From positions 3,348,001-3,412,000 of the forward strand of contig NZ_JBGCUS010000001.1 of the NCBI RefSeq assembly GCF_041415945.1: a stretch of DNA of 64,000 bases, given 5' to 3'. This DNA is from Ancylobacter sp. IITR112. GTDB lineage: Bacteria; Pseudomonadota; Alphaproteobacteria; Rhizobiales; Xanthobacteraceae. Below the pieces are notes generated by a model. The model saw nothing but the letters and a program-made list of their open reading frames with translations, was not told the DNA's origin and made no database searches. Each line of letters opens with the position of its first letter. Position 1 is the first letter of the stretch. Below, piece by piece: positions 30,048 through 37,403 of the stretch. Both the position numbers and the translations under genes were made by a program.

Positions 30048-32264
30048 ATGCCGAGCCCAGACGCCGCCGATTCCCCCTCCCTGTTCCCTGCGCCGGTGCG
30101 CGTGGTGGATGTGCTGCTGCCGCTCGCCCTCGGCGCAGCCTATTCCTACCGCGTGCCGGAGGGAATGGAGGTGGCGCCCGGCGATATCGTGGTGGTGCCG
30201 CTCGGCACGCGCAATATGCTCGGCTGCGTGTGGCCGCGCGCGGGTGAGGCCGCCACTGTCGATCCCGCCAGGCTGAAGTCGATACAGCGGCGCTGCGAGG
30301 TGACGCCGCTGACCCCTGAAATGATCGCCTTCATCAACTGGATCGCCGACTACACCGTCACCCCGCCCGGCATGGTGCTGCGCCTCGCTTTGCGCCATGA
30401 CGAGAGCGCCGGCATCGGCCGCGAGCGGGTCGGCGTGCGCCTGACCGATCACCGCCCGGCCCGGCGCACGGCGGCTCGGGAGAAGGTGATCGCCGCGCTG
30501 GAGGACGGGTTCGTCCGCGCCAAGAGCGAGGCGGCACGAGAGGCCGGGGTCTCGCCCTCGGTGGTCGATGGCCTGATCGACGATGGCGTGCTGGAAACGG
30601 TGGTGCTGCCGCCCGAGCCGGCGGCGGAGACGCCGGACCCGGACCACGCCGCACCCGAGCTTCTGCCGGCGCAGGCAGAGGCTGCGGCCCGGCTGGTGGC
30701 GTCAGTGAAGGCGCATAGCTTCCAGCCCTACCTGATCGACGGCGTGACCGGCTCGGGAAAAACCGAAACCTATTTCGAGGCGGTGGCGGAAACCATCCGC
30801 CAAGGCCGGCAGACGCTGATCCTGATGCCGGAAATCGCCCTTACCCGGGCCTTTCTCGACCGTTTTGCCCGCCGCTTCGGCGTGCGGCCGGCGGAGTGGC
30901 ATTCGGCCGTGTCGACCAAACGGCGCGGGCGGGTGTTTCGCGGCGTCGCCTCCGGCGAGGTGTCGGTGGTGGCCGGTGCCCGCTCGGCGCTGTTCCTGCC
31001 GTTCCGCGACCTCGGCCTGATCCTGGTCGATGAAGAGCACGACAACGCCTACAAGCAGGAGGACGGCGTCCACTATCACGCCCGCGACATGGCGGTGGTG
31101 CGAGCGCGGCTGGAGGGCGCGAGCATCGCCCTCGTCTCCGCCACGCCCTCCATCGAGACGGAGGTCAACGCACGGCGCGGGCGCTACACCCGCCTCGCGC
31201 TACCTGAGCGCTTTGCCGGCACCAAGGTGCCGCGCCTGGAGCCGATCGACCTGCGCCGCGAGGGTCCGCCGCGCGGCCAGTGGATCGCACCGCGCCTCGC
31301 CCGCGAGATGGAACGCACCGTCGAGGCCGGCGGGCAGGCGCTCCTTTTTCTCAACAGGCGCGGCTATGCGCCGCTCACTTTGTGCCGCGCCTGTGGCCAC
31401 CGCATCAAATGCCCCTCCTGCTCCTCCTGGCTGGTCGAACACCGCTTCCGCCGCCGGCTCGAATGTCACCAATGCGGCTATGCCATGCCGGTGCCGAACC
31501 AGTGCCCGAACTGCCACGAGCCCAATGCACTCATCCCCTGCGGCCCCGGTGTCGAGCGGCTGCACGAGGAAGCGGCGAAGCTGTTTCCCGATGCCCGGCT
31601 GCAGGTGCTCTCCAGCGATCTCGCCGGCGGGGTGGAGCGGCTGCGGGCCGAGCTGAAGGCGATTGAAGATGGCGAGGTCGACATCATCATCGGCACCCAG
31701 CTCGTCGCCAAGGGGCACAATTTCCCCGGTCTGGCGCTGGTGGGCGTAGTCGATGCCGATGTCGGCCTCGGCCATGGCGACCCCCGCGCCGCCGAGCGCA
31801 CCTTCCAGTTGCTGCATCAGGTCGCCGGCCGCGCCGGCCGCCACGAGGTGGAGGGGCGCGCCTTCCTGCAGACCTACATGCCCGAACACCCTGTCATGCA
31901 GGCGCTGGTGGCCGGCGACCGCGACGCCTTTTACGACCGCGAGATCGCCATTCGCGAGGAGGCGCATCTGCCGCCCTTCGCCCGCTTCTGCGCCCTCATC
32001 GTTTCCGGCACCGACGCGCATGCGGCGCAAGCCCATGCCCGCGCGCTGGCGGCCTGCTCGCCCTTCACCGACAAGGTGCGCGTGCTGGGCCCAGCCGAGG
32101 CGCCGCTGGCCCTGATTCGCGGCCGCCACCGCTTCCGCCTGCTCGCCCGCTCCGAACGCGGCTTCGATCTCTCCGCCTATGTCCGCGCCTGGATGGCCGG
32201 CGCGCCGCGCGCCACCGGCAGCCTCAAGGTCGAGATCGACATCGACCCGCAGAGCTTCGTCTAG
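30048..32264 (+). CDS. priA: Primosomal protein N' (replication restart helicase PriA)
   Basis: 738 residues, normal length. N-terminal fork-binding domain (VDVLLPLALGAAYSYRVPEG), helicase motor with Walker A GVTGSGKTETY, DEEH box in LVDEEHDNAYKQEDG, eight zinc-ligand cysteines between CRACGHRIKCPSCSSW and CHQCGYAMPVPNQCPNCHEP, and IIIGTQLVAKGHNFPGLALVGVVDAD in the second lobe. Reassembles the replisome at stalled forks. ATG 30048 follows the REP-like element; divergent from xerC. Confidence 0.95.
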   Translation: MPSPDAADSPSLFPAPVRVVDVLLPLALGAAYSYRVPEGMEVAPGDIVVVPLGTRNMLGCVWPRAGEAATVDPARLKSIQRRCEVTPLTPEMIAFINWIADYTVTPPGMVLRLALRHDESAGIGRERVGVRLTDHRPARRTAAREKVIAALEDGFVRAKSEAAREAGVSPSVVDGLIDDGVLETVVLPPEPAAETPDPDHAAPELLPAQAEAAARLVASVKAHSFQPYLIDGVTGSGKTETYFEAVAETIRQGRQTLILMPEIALTRAFLDRFARRFGVRPAEWHSAVSTKRRGRVFRGVASGEVSVVAGARSALFLPFRDLGLILVDEEHDNAYKQEDGVHYHARDMAVVRARLEGASIALVSATPSIETEVNARRGRYTRLALPERFAGTKVPRLEPIDLRREGPPRGQWIAPRLAREMERTVEAGGQALLFLNRRGYAPLTLCRACGHRIKCPSCSSWLVEHRFRRRLECHQCGYAMPVPNQCPNCHEPNALIPCGPGVERLHEEAAKLFPDARLQVLSSDLAGGVERLRAELKAIEDGEVDIIIGTQLVAKGHNFPGLALVGVVDADVGLGHGDPRAAERTFQLLHQVAGRAGRHEVEGRAFLQTYMPEHPVMQALVAGDRDAFYDREIAIREEAHLPPFARFCALIVSGTDAHAAQAHARALAACSPFTDKVRVLGPAEAPLALIRGRHRFRLLARSERGFDLSAYVRAWMAGAPRATGSLKVEIDIDPQSFV

Positions 32265-32373
32265 CGACCGGCGGTGAAGCTTCGACCGATGCCGCGTTGC
32301 GTCATGACATTGCGGCACAGGCCTGCTTTTCTACGCGAATGGTAATAGAAGCCGGCGCGAGGAGTGCGACCTG

Positions 32374-32529
32374 ATGATGAGTCTCCCCTTTTTCGGCTTC
32401 TGCGTCGCCCTGGGCTTCGCTGCCACCGGCCGGCGTGAACTCGCCCTCGCGGCCGGCTTGGTGTCGATCGGCGTTGTGCTGACGCTGTTCAAGCTGCACG
32501 CCACTTCCGCGCTTGATCTCGTGCTGTGA
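32374..32529 (+). CDS. DUF5993-family small membrane protein
   Basis: 51 residues from ATG 32374, with AGGAG at 32360-32364. Two hydrophobic stretches (LPFFGFCVALGFAA and ELALAAGLVSIGVVLTLF) flank a basic TGRR turn, followed by KLHATSALDLVL. The pattern MM-x-LPF...GRRxLAL...LFxxHATxxLxL matches my recollection of the DUF5993 family, which sits beside disulfide-bond-formation genes. It ends 10 bases before the DsbB-like gene. Too short to appear in many gene calls. Role unknown; a partner of the DsbB-like protein is inferred. Confidence 0.72.
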   Translation: MMSLPFFGFCVALGFAATGRRELALAAGLVSIGVVLTLFKLHATSALDLVL

Positions 32530-32539
32530 GGGCGGCGCC

Positions 32540-33136
32540 ATGACACCCGAGAAAGCCGCCGTCCTCACCCCGGACCTCTCCCGCCTGCTCAACGCGCTCG
32601 GCCTCCTCGCCGTGTGCGGCGTGCTGCTGATGGCGTTCTATGACCAGTTCATCGGCGGGGAACTGCCCTGCCCGCTCTGCATCCTGCAGCGCGCCGGCTT
32701 TGTCGGCGTCGGCGTGGGCCTGGCGCTGAATCTGAAATTCGGCCCGCGTCCGAGCCATTATGCGCTGGCCATGCTGTCAGCGCTGGCAGGCGACGTGGTC
32801 GCCGTGCGGCAAACGCTGCTGCATATCGTGCCGGGCACGGGCACCTTCGGCGCCGCCTTTCTGGGGCTGCACTTCTATACATGGGCGGCGCTGCTGTTCG
32901 TCGTCATCGTTGCCGGCTGCGCCGTGCTGCTGCTGTTCGACCGCCAGTTCGCCCCCGTTCAGCGAGCCTATCGGCTCAGCGGCCTCGCGCTGGTCGCCTT
33001 CACGCTGATGGCCCTGATGGCGTTTGGCAATGGCGTGTCCACCGTGCTGGAATGCGGCGGTGGCCTGTGCCCGGACGATCCGGTTGGCTATCAACTCCTC
33101 GACGGCGAGCCGCCGGCGCCGGCGCCCGCCCCCTAG
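32540..33136 (+). CDS. DsbB-family disulfide bond formation protein, first copy
   Basis: 198 residues, about five hydrophobic segments. The quinone-coupled CxxC is ELPCPLCILQR at about residue 37; a second periplasmic cysteine pair is in VLECGGGLCPDDP near the C-terminus. DsbB passes electrons from DsbA to quinone, so that periplasmic disulfides form. Here the second pair (C-x4-C before the last loop) lies after the last membrane segment, unlike E. coli DsbB, where it is in the second periplasmic loop. This suggests a divergent subfamily, consistent with the DUF5993 neighbour. A second DsbB is at 49497-50021. Confidence 0.83.
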   Translation: MTPEKAAVLTPDLSRLLNALGLLAVCGVLLMAFYDQFIGGELPCPLCILQRAGFVGVGVGLALNLKFGPRPSHYALAMLSALAGDVVAVRQTLLHIVPGTGTFGAAFLGLHFYTWAALLFVVIVAGCAVLLLFDRQFAPVQRAYRLSGLALVAFTLMALMAFGNGVSTVLECGGGLCPDDPVGYQLLDGEPPAPAPAP

Positions 33137-33178
33137 CGGCCATTGACGGGCGCGCATCCGCAGCCTAGCTTCGCGCCC

Positions 33179-33265
33179 ATGATGATGGCGTCGATGATGA
33201 GCGCGCATTTTTGCGCGGGGCGGCGAATTCGCCGCCCGGCCGACACGCTCGGCCGGGTTGTCTGA
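33179..33265 (+). promoter_or_regulatory. Candidate leader: Met-rich 28-codon ORF with three hairpins
   Basis: An ATG at 33179 opens 28 codons (MMMASMMSAHFC..., five Met in the first seven) ending at TGA 33263-33265, 40 bases before the ACT-like gene. The same bases form three successive perfect hairpins: CGCGCA/TGCGCG (33202-33217), GGGCGGC-GAATTC-GCCGCCC (33218-33237) and CCGGCCGA/TCGGCCGG (33236-33256). The last two overlap by two bases, so they could be alternatives. The layout resembles a translation attenuator, but there is no clear ribosome site or final U-run. Treat as a hypothesis. Confidence 0.35.
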
Positions 33266-33305
33266 ACGCACGCCCTCCCGATTCCCGTCATCATCGGACG
33301 CTCCC

Positions 33306-33599
33306 ATGACTGCCGCTCTGTGCCGCCACCGCCTCGTTGTCGAGGCGGACGCTCACCCCAATCTCATGCTCCGCCTGCTGGAGCCCTTCGCCATCCATGA
33401 TGTCCAGCCCACCCGCATCCGGCTCGACGCGCCGGAGCATGGCATGATCGACCCCGCACAGCTCGGAACGCTGCGGGCGGAGATCGCCTTCGTCGCCGGC
33501 CCGGATCTCGCCGAGCGGCTATGGGCGCGCATTGATGTGATGGTCCCGGTCCGCACCTCGCACCTCGTCTCCAGCGCCTCCGGCGAGATCGCGGCCTAA
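33306..33599 (+). CDS. Small ACT-like domain protein
   Basis: 97 residues from ATG 33306. The pattern HRLVVEADAHPNLMLRLLEPFAIHDVQPTRI and later LAERLWARIDVMVPVRTSH suggests a single ferredoxin-like beta-alpha-beta fold like the ACT domains of acetolactate synthase small subunits (IlvM/IlvH type). The likeness is by predicted pattern, not a firm family match. No catalytic residues are seen. It ends 3 bases before the AEC permease gene, so the two are likely co-expressed, and it could act as an amino-acid sensor for that transporter; this is inference. Confidence 0.5.
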   Translation: MTAALCRHRLVVEADAHPNLMLRLLEPFAIHDVQPTRIRLDAPEHGMIDPAQLGTLRAEIAFVAGPDLAERLWARIDVMVPVRTSHLVSSASGEIAA

Positions 33600-33602
33600 G
33601 CG

Positions 33603-34547
33603 ATGCTGGCCCAGCTCGGCGCCATCGCCCTCGTCGTGGCGCCGGTCTTCGGCCTCATCGGCCTCGGTTTCATCGCCTCGCTGTCAGGCCATCTGCGTGA
33701 GCGCGCCGCCGAGGGTCTGTCCGAATATGTGTTCGGCCTCGCGGTTCCGGTGCTCATCTTCAAGACGCTGGCCGAAGCGCAACTGCCGGCCGAAGGCCAG
33801 CCCTGGGGCTACTGGATCGCCTATTTCACCGGCGCCTTCACGGTTTTCGGCCTCGGCATGCTGGCCGCGCGCACACTGTTCGGCCGCGGGCATCTCGAAG
33901 GTGTGATCCAGGGCTTCACCTCCGGTCAGGCAAACACGGTGTTCGTCGGCGTGCCGCTGATCCTTCAGGCTTTCGGGCCGGAAGGGGCGGTTCCGCTGTT
34001 CCTGCTGATCGCCATCCACCTGCCGATCATGATGGTATTGGCCACCGTTCTCGCCGAAGGCGCCGCAGCCGGCCTGTCGCTGGCGACGATGCGCCAGCTC
34101 GGGCGAATGCTGGCGCTCAACCCCATCCTGCTCGGCATCTATGCCGGCGGCATCGCCAAGCTCGCCGGCTATGTGCCCGGCGGCGTGCTGAAACAGACGC
34201 TCGACATGCTCGCCGCCTCTGCCGTTCCCTGCGCGCTCGTCTCGCTCGGGCTCGCTCTCCACCGTTACCCTATACGCGGCGACATCGGCCCGGCCATCGT
34301 CATCTCCACGCTGAAACTCGGCGTCCACCCGGCCATCGTCTACGCGCTCACGCGGGTGCTGCCGATGCCGCCGGTCTGGGCGGATGTCGCCGTGGTATTC
34401 GCGGCCATGCCCTGCGGCATCAATGCCTATTTGCTGGCCCAGCGCTACCGAACCGGCGTTGCCGCCTCCGCCAGCGCGGTGTCACTGTCGACCGCGCTGA
34501 GCCTGTTCACCGTGACCCTCTGGTTCCTGATCCTCGGTGTCGGCTGA
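33603..34547 (+). CDS. AEC-family (auxin efflux carrier-like) permease
   Basis: 314 residues, about ten hydrophobic segments in two five-helix halves. Family features: FGLIGLGFIASLSGHLRERAAEGLSEYVFGLAVPVLIFK near the start (key words LSEYVFGLAVPVLIF), QANTVFVGVPLILQAFGPEG, and AMPCGINAYLLAQRY near the end. Bacterial AEC proteins transport malonate, malate or other organic acids, and some export amino-acid-like compounds. Substrate not predictable here. Directly follows the ACT-like gene. Confidence 0.87.
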   Translation: MLAQLGAIALVVAPVFGLIGLGFIASLSGHLRERAAEGLSEYVFGLAVPVLIFKTLAEAQLPAEGQPWGYWIAYFTGAFTVFGLGMLAARTLFGRGHLEGVIQGFTSGQANTVFVGVPLILQAFGPEGAVPLFLLIAIHLPIMMVLATVLAEGAAAGLSLATMRQLGRMLALNPILLGIYAGGIAKLAGYVPGGVLKQTLDMLAASAVPCALVSLGLALHRYPIRGDIGPAIVISTLKLGVHPAIVYALTRVLPMPPVWADVAVVFAAMPCGINAYLLAQRYRTGVAASASAVSLSTALSLFTVTLWFLILGVG

Positions 34548-34571
34548 CATGGAGGGAGCGCAGGCGCCCGC

Positions 34572-35828
34572 TCAGTTGAGCTTCATGCAGTTGGCATAGA
34601 AGGTGGTGGTCGCCGGCCAGTCGGAGAACACGCCGATCACGCCAATGTCGCGGCCGAGCACGTCGAGCAGCGTCAGCATGTCACCATCCCGGTCGATCAC
34701 CGGCTTGACCGACTGGTAGTAATAGCCGCCGCCGGTATTGAGCGGACCGGAGCGCTCCAGCGACCAGCTGATGAGGCCGAGACCTGCCTTCTTCGCTTCC
34801 TGCGCATAGACCGAAGGCACGATCTTGCCGTCCTTGTGCGTCACCAGCATCCACAGCGGCGGAGCGAGGATCTTCACGCCCTTGTCCGCCAGCTCCTGCA
34901 TGGAGGGCTGCCAAGTCTCGGGCTTCATGTTGTCGAAGCCCTTGCTCTCCTCGTCGCGGCCGTCGAGATAGACCGCCTGCGCGCCGAAGGCGGGTTCGGC
35001 CTTCAGCCAATAGAGCACGTCGTCGAGCCGGAAGGACTGGGCGTAGACATCGCGCGGATCGACGCCGGCCGCCTTGTACTCGTCGATCATCTGCTGGGCG
35101 TAGTGCTCCTGGCTGTAGCTGCCCTCGAACGGCATCGCCACTTCCGGCGTCTTCAGCTCCGGCGTGAACTTGAGGCCGAGCGACTTCACCAGCTCGATAT
35201 ATTCCTTGTGCGACATGAGAGTCGCCCGGTTCACGTAAAGATCGGTCCGCCAGCTCGGCGTGCCGTCCATATATTCCTGCGCCGTCACGCCGCGCGGGTT
35301 GAAGCCGTCCATCTTCGGCCGCAGCGACTTGAATTCCGCCAGGGTCAGATCGCTGGTGCAGCATTTGGCGCTGGCCTTGCGCCCAGTGGCGGGGTCAGCG
35401 GGCTGGAAGCCTTCCGAGCATTTTGCCGCGAGTTCCGGGCGGGCGAGAATATCCGTCGTGGTGTGCAGGTCGCATTGGGCGTGGCGGCACACCAGTTCGC
35501 GGTCCTTGGTGAAGGCCACGTCGCATTCGATCACGCCAGCGCCCATGCGGGCGGCGGCGAGATAACCCTCGCGCGTGTGCTCGGGGAACTGCAACGGCGC
35601 GCCGCGATGGGAAATGGAGAAGTTCTTCGCCGTGAACGGACCCTTGCACTGCGCCAGTTGGTCCTTCAGCGCCCCATCCTTCATCTCGCCGACGAGATAG
35701 AATGGACGCGGGCCGATCTCCACCGAACCGGTCTCGGCCAGCGCCGGAGCCGCCAGCGCGGCGCCGAAGGCGAGGACGCTCAAGGGTCGGATGGCGGGAC
35801 GAAAGGTCGTGCGCAGGGCATGCAGCAT
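34572..35828 (-). CDS. glpQ: Periplasmic glycerophosphodiester phosphodiesterase
   Basis: 418 residues from ATG 35828. Signal peptide [23 protein letters not shown]-fold TIM barrel: catalytic [13 protein letters not shown] (His-Arg-Gly and Glu) and [14 protein letters not shown] supply the metal-binding Glu/Asp; a second His lies in [13 protein letters not shown]. Splits glycerophosphodiesters from phospholipid turnover into glycerol-3-phosphate and alcohol. Longer than E. coli GlpQ because of an N-terminal extension and a Cys-rich insert ([12 protein letters not shown]). No glpT or ugp gene is nearby; the symbol is by family. Confidence 0.85.
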   Translation of the reverse strand: MLHALRTTFRPAIRPLSVLAFGAALAAPALAETGSVEIGPRPFYLVGEMKDGALKDQLAQCKGPFTAKNFSISHRGAPLQFPEHTREGYLAAARMGAGVIECDVAFTKDRELVCRHAQCDLHTTTDILARPELAAKCSEGFQPADPATGRKASAKCCTSDLTLAEFKSLRPKMDGFNPRGVTAQEYMDGTPSWRTDLYVNRATLMSHKEYIELVKSLGLKFTPELKTPEVAMPFEGSYSQEHYAQQMIDEYKAAGVDPRDVYAQSFRLDDVLYWLKAEPAFGAQAVYLDGRDEESKGFDNMKPETWQPSMQELADKGVKILAPPLWMLVTHKDGKIVPSVYAQEAKKAGLGLISWSLERSGPLNTGGGYYYQSVKPVIDRDGDMLTLLDVLGRDIGVIGVFSDWPATTTFYANCMKLN

Positions 35829-35915
35829 GGTCACGGAGCTCTCCTGTCGGATCGGGCTCGGCTCGGCCGGCATGTCTTGGCTATCCTCCACCGGTGACAG
35901 CGGTTTGACGCGGGC

Positions 35916-36587
35916 TCACGCCGCTCCGTCCCCCCGGGCCGGCTGCGGCCAGCGTGCCAGCGCCTCGTGCCCGGCCGGGGTGAGCGTGTAGACACCGCGT
36001 TCGGCACGGGCGAACCAGCCATAAACATTGGCGAGCAGGATTTTCCCAGCCTCCGGCGCGTGCGGGCGCAGATCGCGCGGACGCGCCGGCCCCGCCGCCA
36101 GCGCCGCCGCGCAGGCCAGCGCCTGTTGGCGATAGGCGGTCATCACAGGCACGCGCGAGCCGCCGCCGACCGCCGGATCGCCCTGTCGCCGCCGATGCTC
36201 GGCCACCAGACGCGAGCGGCGGCGCGGGTCCTTGCGCGGCATCGGCGCGTCGGGGGCGACGAGGATCGTCACCTCGCCATCGGGCAGCACGGCAAGCATG
36301 CCGAAGCCGAGGCGGCGGCAGAGATTGCGGAAGCGCGCATCGCTCTCCCGTCCCTTGCCACGCGCGGAAGCACGCGCCGCCAGCCACACCTCATCACCCG
36401 CGCCGGCCCGGTCGACCGCCTGCAGCACGAGTTCCAGATTGAAGCTCAGCTTGAGTTCGCCGATGACGACGAGCGGCGTCTCGTCCTCGGACAGCGCCAC
36501 CAGATCGCAGCCGCCGATCTCGCCTTTCACGGTGAAGCCGCGCTGTTCGAGAAAGCACTTGATCGGCAGGTAGAGCGAGGTTTCCAA
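35916..36587 (-). CDS. DUF2161 protein, putative PD-(D/E)XK nuclease fold
   Basis: 223 residues. The first 60 residues (LYLPIKCFLEQRGFTVKGEIGGCDLVALSEDETPLVVIGELKLSF, read as GGCDLVAL then VVIGELKLSF) give the Asp and the Glu-x-Lys of the PD-(D/E)XK phosphodiesterase core, the basis of the DUF2161 annotation. The C-terminal third looks like a winged-helix (LLANVYGWFARAERGVYTLTPAGHEALARW). DNA or RNA cleavage has not been shown for the family. It is 17 bases downstream of the spermidine synthase-like gene on the same strand. Confidence 0.82.
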   Translation of the reverse strand: METSLYLPIKCFLEQRGFTVKGEIGGCDLVALSEDETPLVVIGELKLSFNLELVLQAVDRAGAGDEVWLAARASARGKGRESDARFRNLCRRLGFGMLAVLPDGEVTILVAPDAPMPRKDPRRRSRLVAEHRRRQGDPAVGGGSRVPVMTAYRQQALACAAALAAGPARPRDLRPHAPEAGKILLANVYGWFARAERGVYTLTPAGHEALARWPQPARGDGAA

Positions 36588-36604
36588 GCGACCGCCTCCG
36601 CGGG

Positions 36605-37318
36605 TCAGGGACGGCGCGGGGGGCGCGTCGCCACGGGAGCCGCGCCCTTGGCCGGCTTCTGCGCGAGCCAGATGACGTGGCGCGCCCCGCTCTTGCCATG
36701 GGCGCGCACCCGCGCTTCCTCCACCGCGAAACCGGCGCGGCGCAGCCGCATGGTGAAGCTGCTGTCAGGGGCCGACGACCACACCGCCAGCACCCCGCCC
36801 GGACGCAGTGCGGCCCAGGCGACCGCCAGCCCGGCCGGGCTGTACAGCCCGTCATTGGCCTCCCGCGTCAGCCCGCCCGGACCATTGTCGACATCGAGCA
36901 GAATGCCGTCAAAGACGGCGCGGCCTTCGCGCAGACGCTCGGCGACATCGCCGGCGATCAGCGCGACGCGCGGATCATCGAGGCTGTCGCCGAAGATCGG
37001 CGCCATGGGGCCACGTGCCCAGTCAATCACCGCCGGGACCAGCTCCGCCACCACCACCCGAGCCTGCGCCGGCAGCACAGCGAGCGCGGCACGCAAGGTA
37101 AAGCCCATGCCGAGCCCGCCTATCAGCAGAACAGGGGCCGGGCAGGCCCCGAGCCGGGCGCAGACCAGTGTCGCCAGCGCCTGCTCCGAGCCGCTGAGGC
37201 GGCTGTTCATCAGTTCGGTCGCCCCGGCCATGATGGAAAACTCGTCACCGCGCCGCTTGAGGCGCAGTTCACCTCCCTCGGGCACGTGGGCGGTGTCGAG
37301 CAGTATCCAGGGAATCAT
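36605..37318 (-). CDS. Spermidine synthase-like methyltransferase-fold protein
   Basis: 237 residues from ATG 37318 (the upstream extension is low complexity). Rossmann-type fold: LLIGGLGMGFTLRAAL (nucleotide loop), ARVVVAELVPAVIDWARG (acidic end of strand 2), FDGILLDVDNGPGGLTR (the DxD-like motif where aminopropyltransferases hold the amine) and GGVLAVWSSAPD. This is the SpeE-like family often encoded alone in alphaproteobacteria; whether it moves aminopropyl or methyl groups is unknown. Precedes the DUF2161 gene in an apparent operon. Confidence 0.75.
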   Translation of the reverse strand: MIPWILLDTAHVPEGGELRLKRRGDEFSIMAGATELMNSRLSGSEQALATLVCARLGACPAPVLLIGGLGMGFTLRAALAVLPAQARVVVAELVPAVIDWARGPMAPIFGDSLDDPRVALIAGDVAERLREGRAVFDGILLDVDNGPGGLTREANDGLYSPAGLAVAWAALRPGGVLAVWSSAPDSSFTMRLRRAGFAVEEARVRAHGKSGARHVIWLAQKPAKGAAPVATRPPRRP

Positions 37319-37403
37319 CGAGTCGTCTCGGCGCGCGGCATCCCCCTCGGTAGCGCCGAACCGGGGCGCGGGGCAAGAACGCCCCGGCACCGACGCCGCC
37401 TCC

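Noticed and set aside
35916..37318. A restriction-modification system from the nuclease-like and SAM-fold pair
   Set aside because: The second protein resembles spermidine synthases rather than DNA methylases (no NPPY/DPPY motif seen) and no specificity subunit is present.
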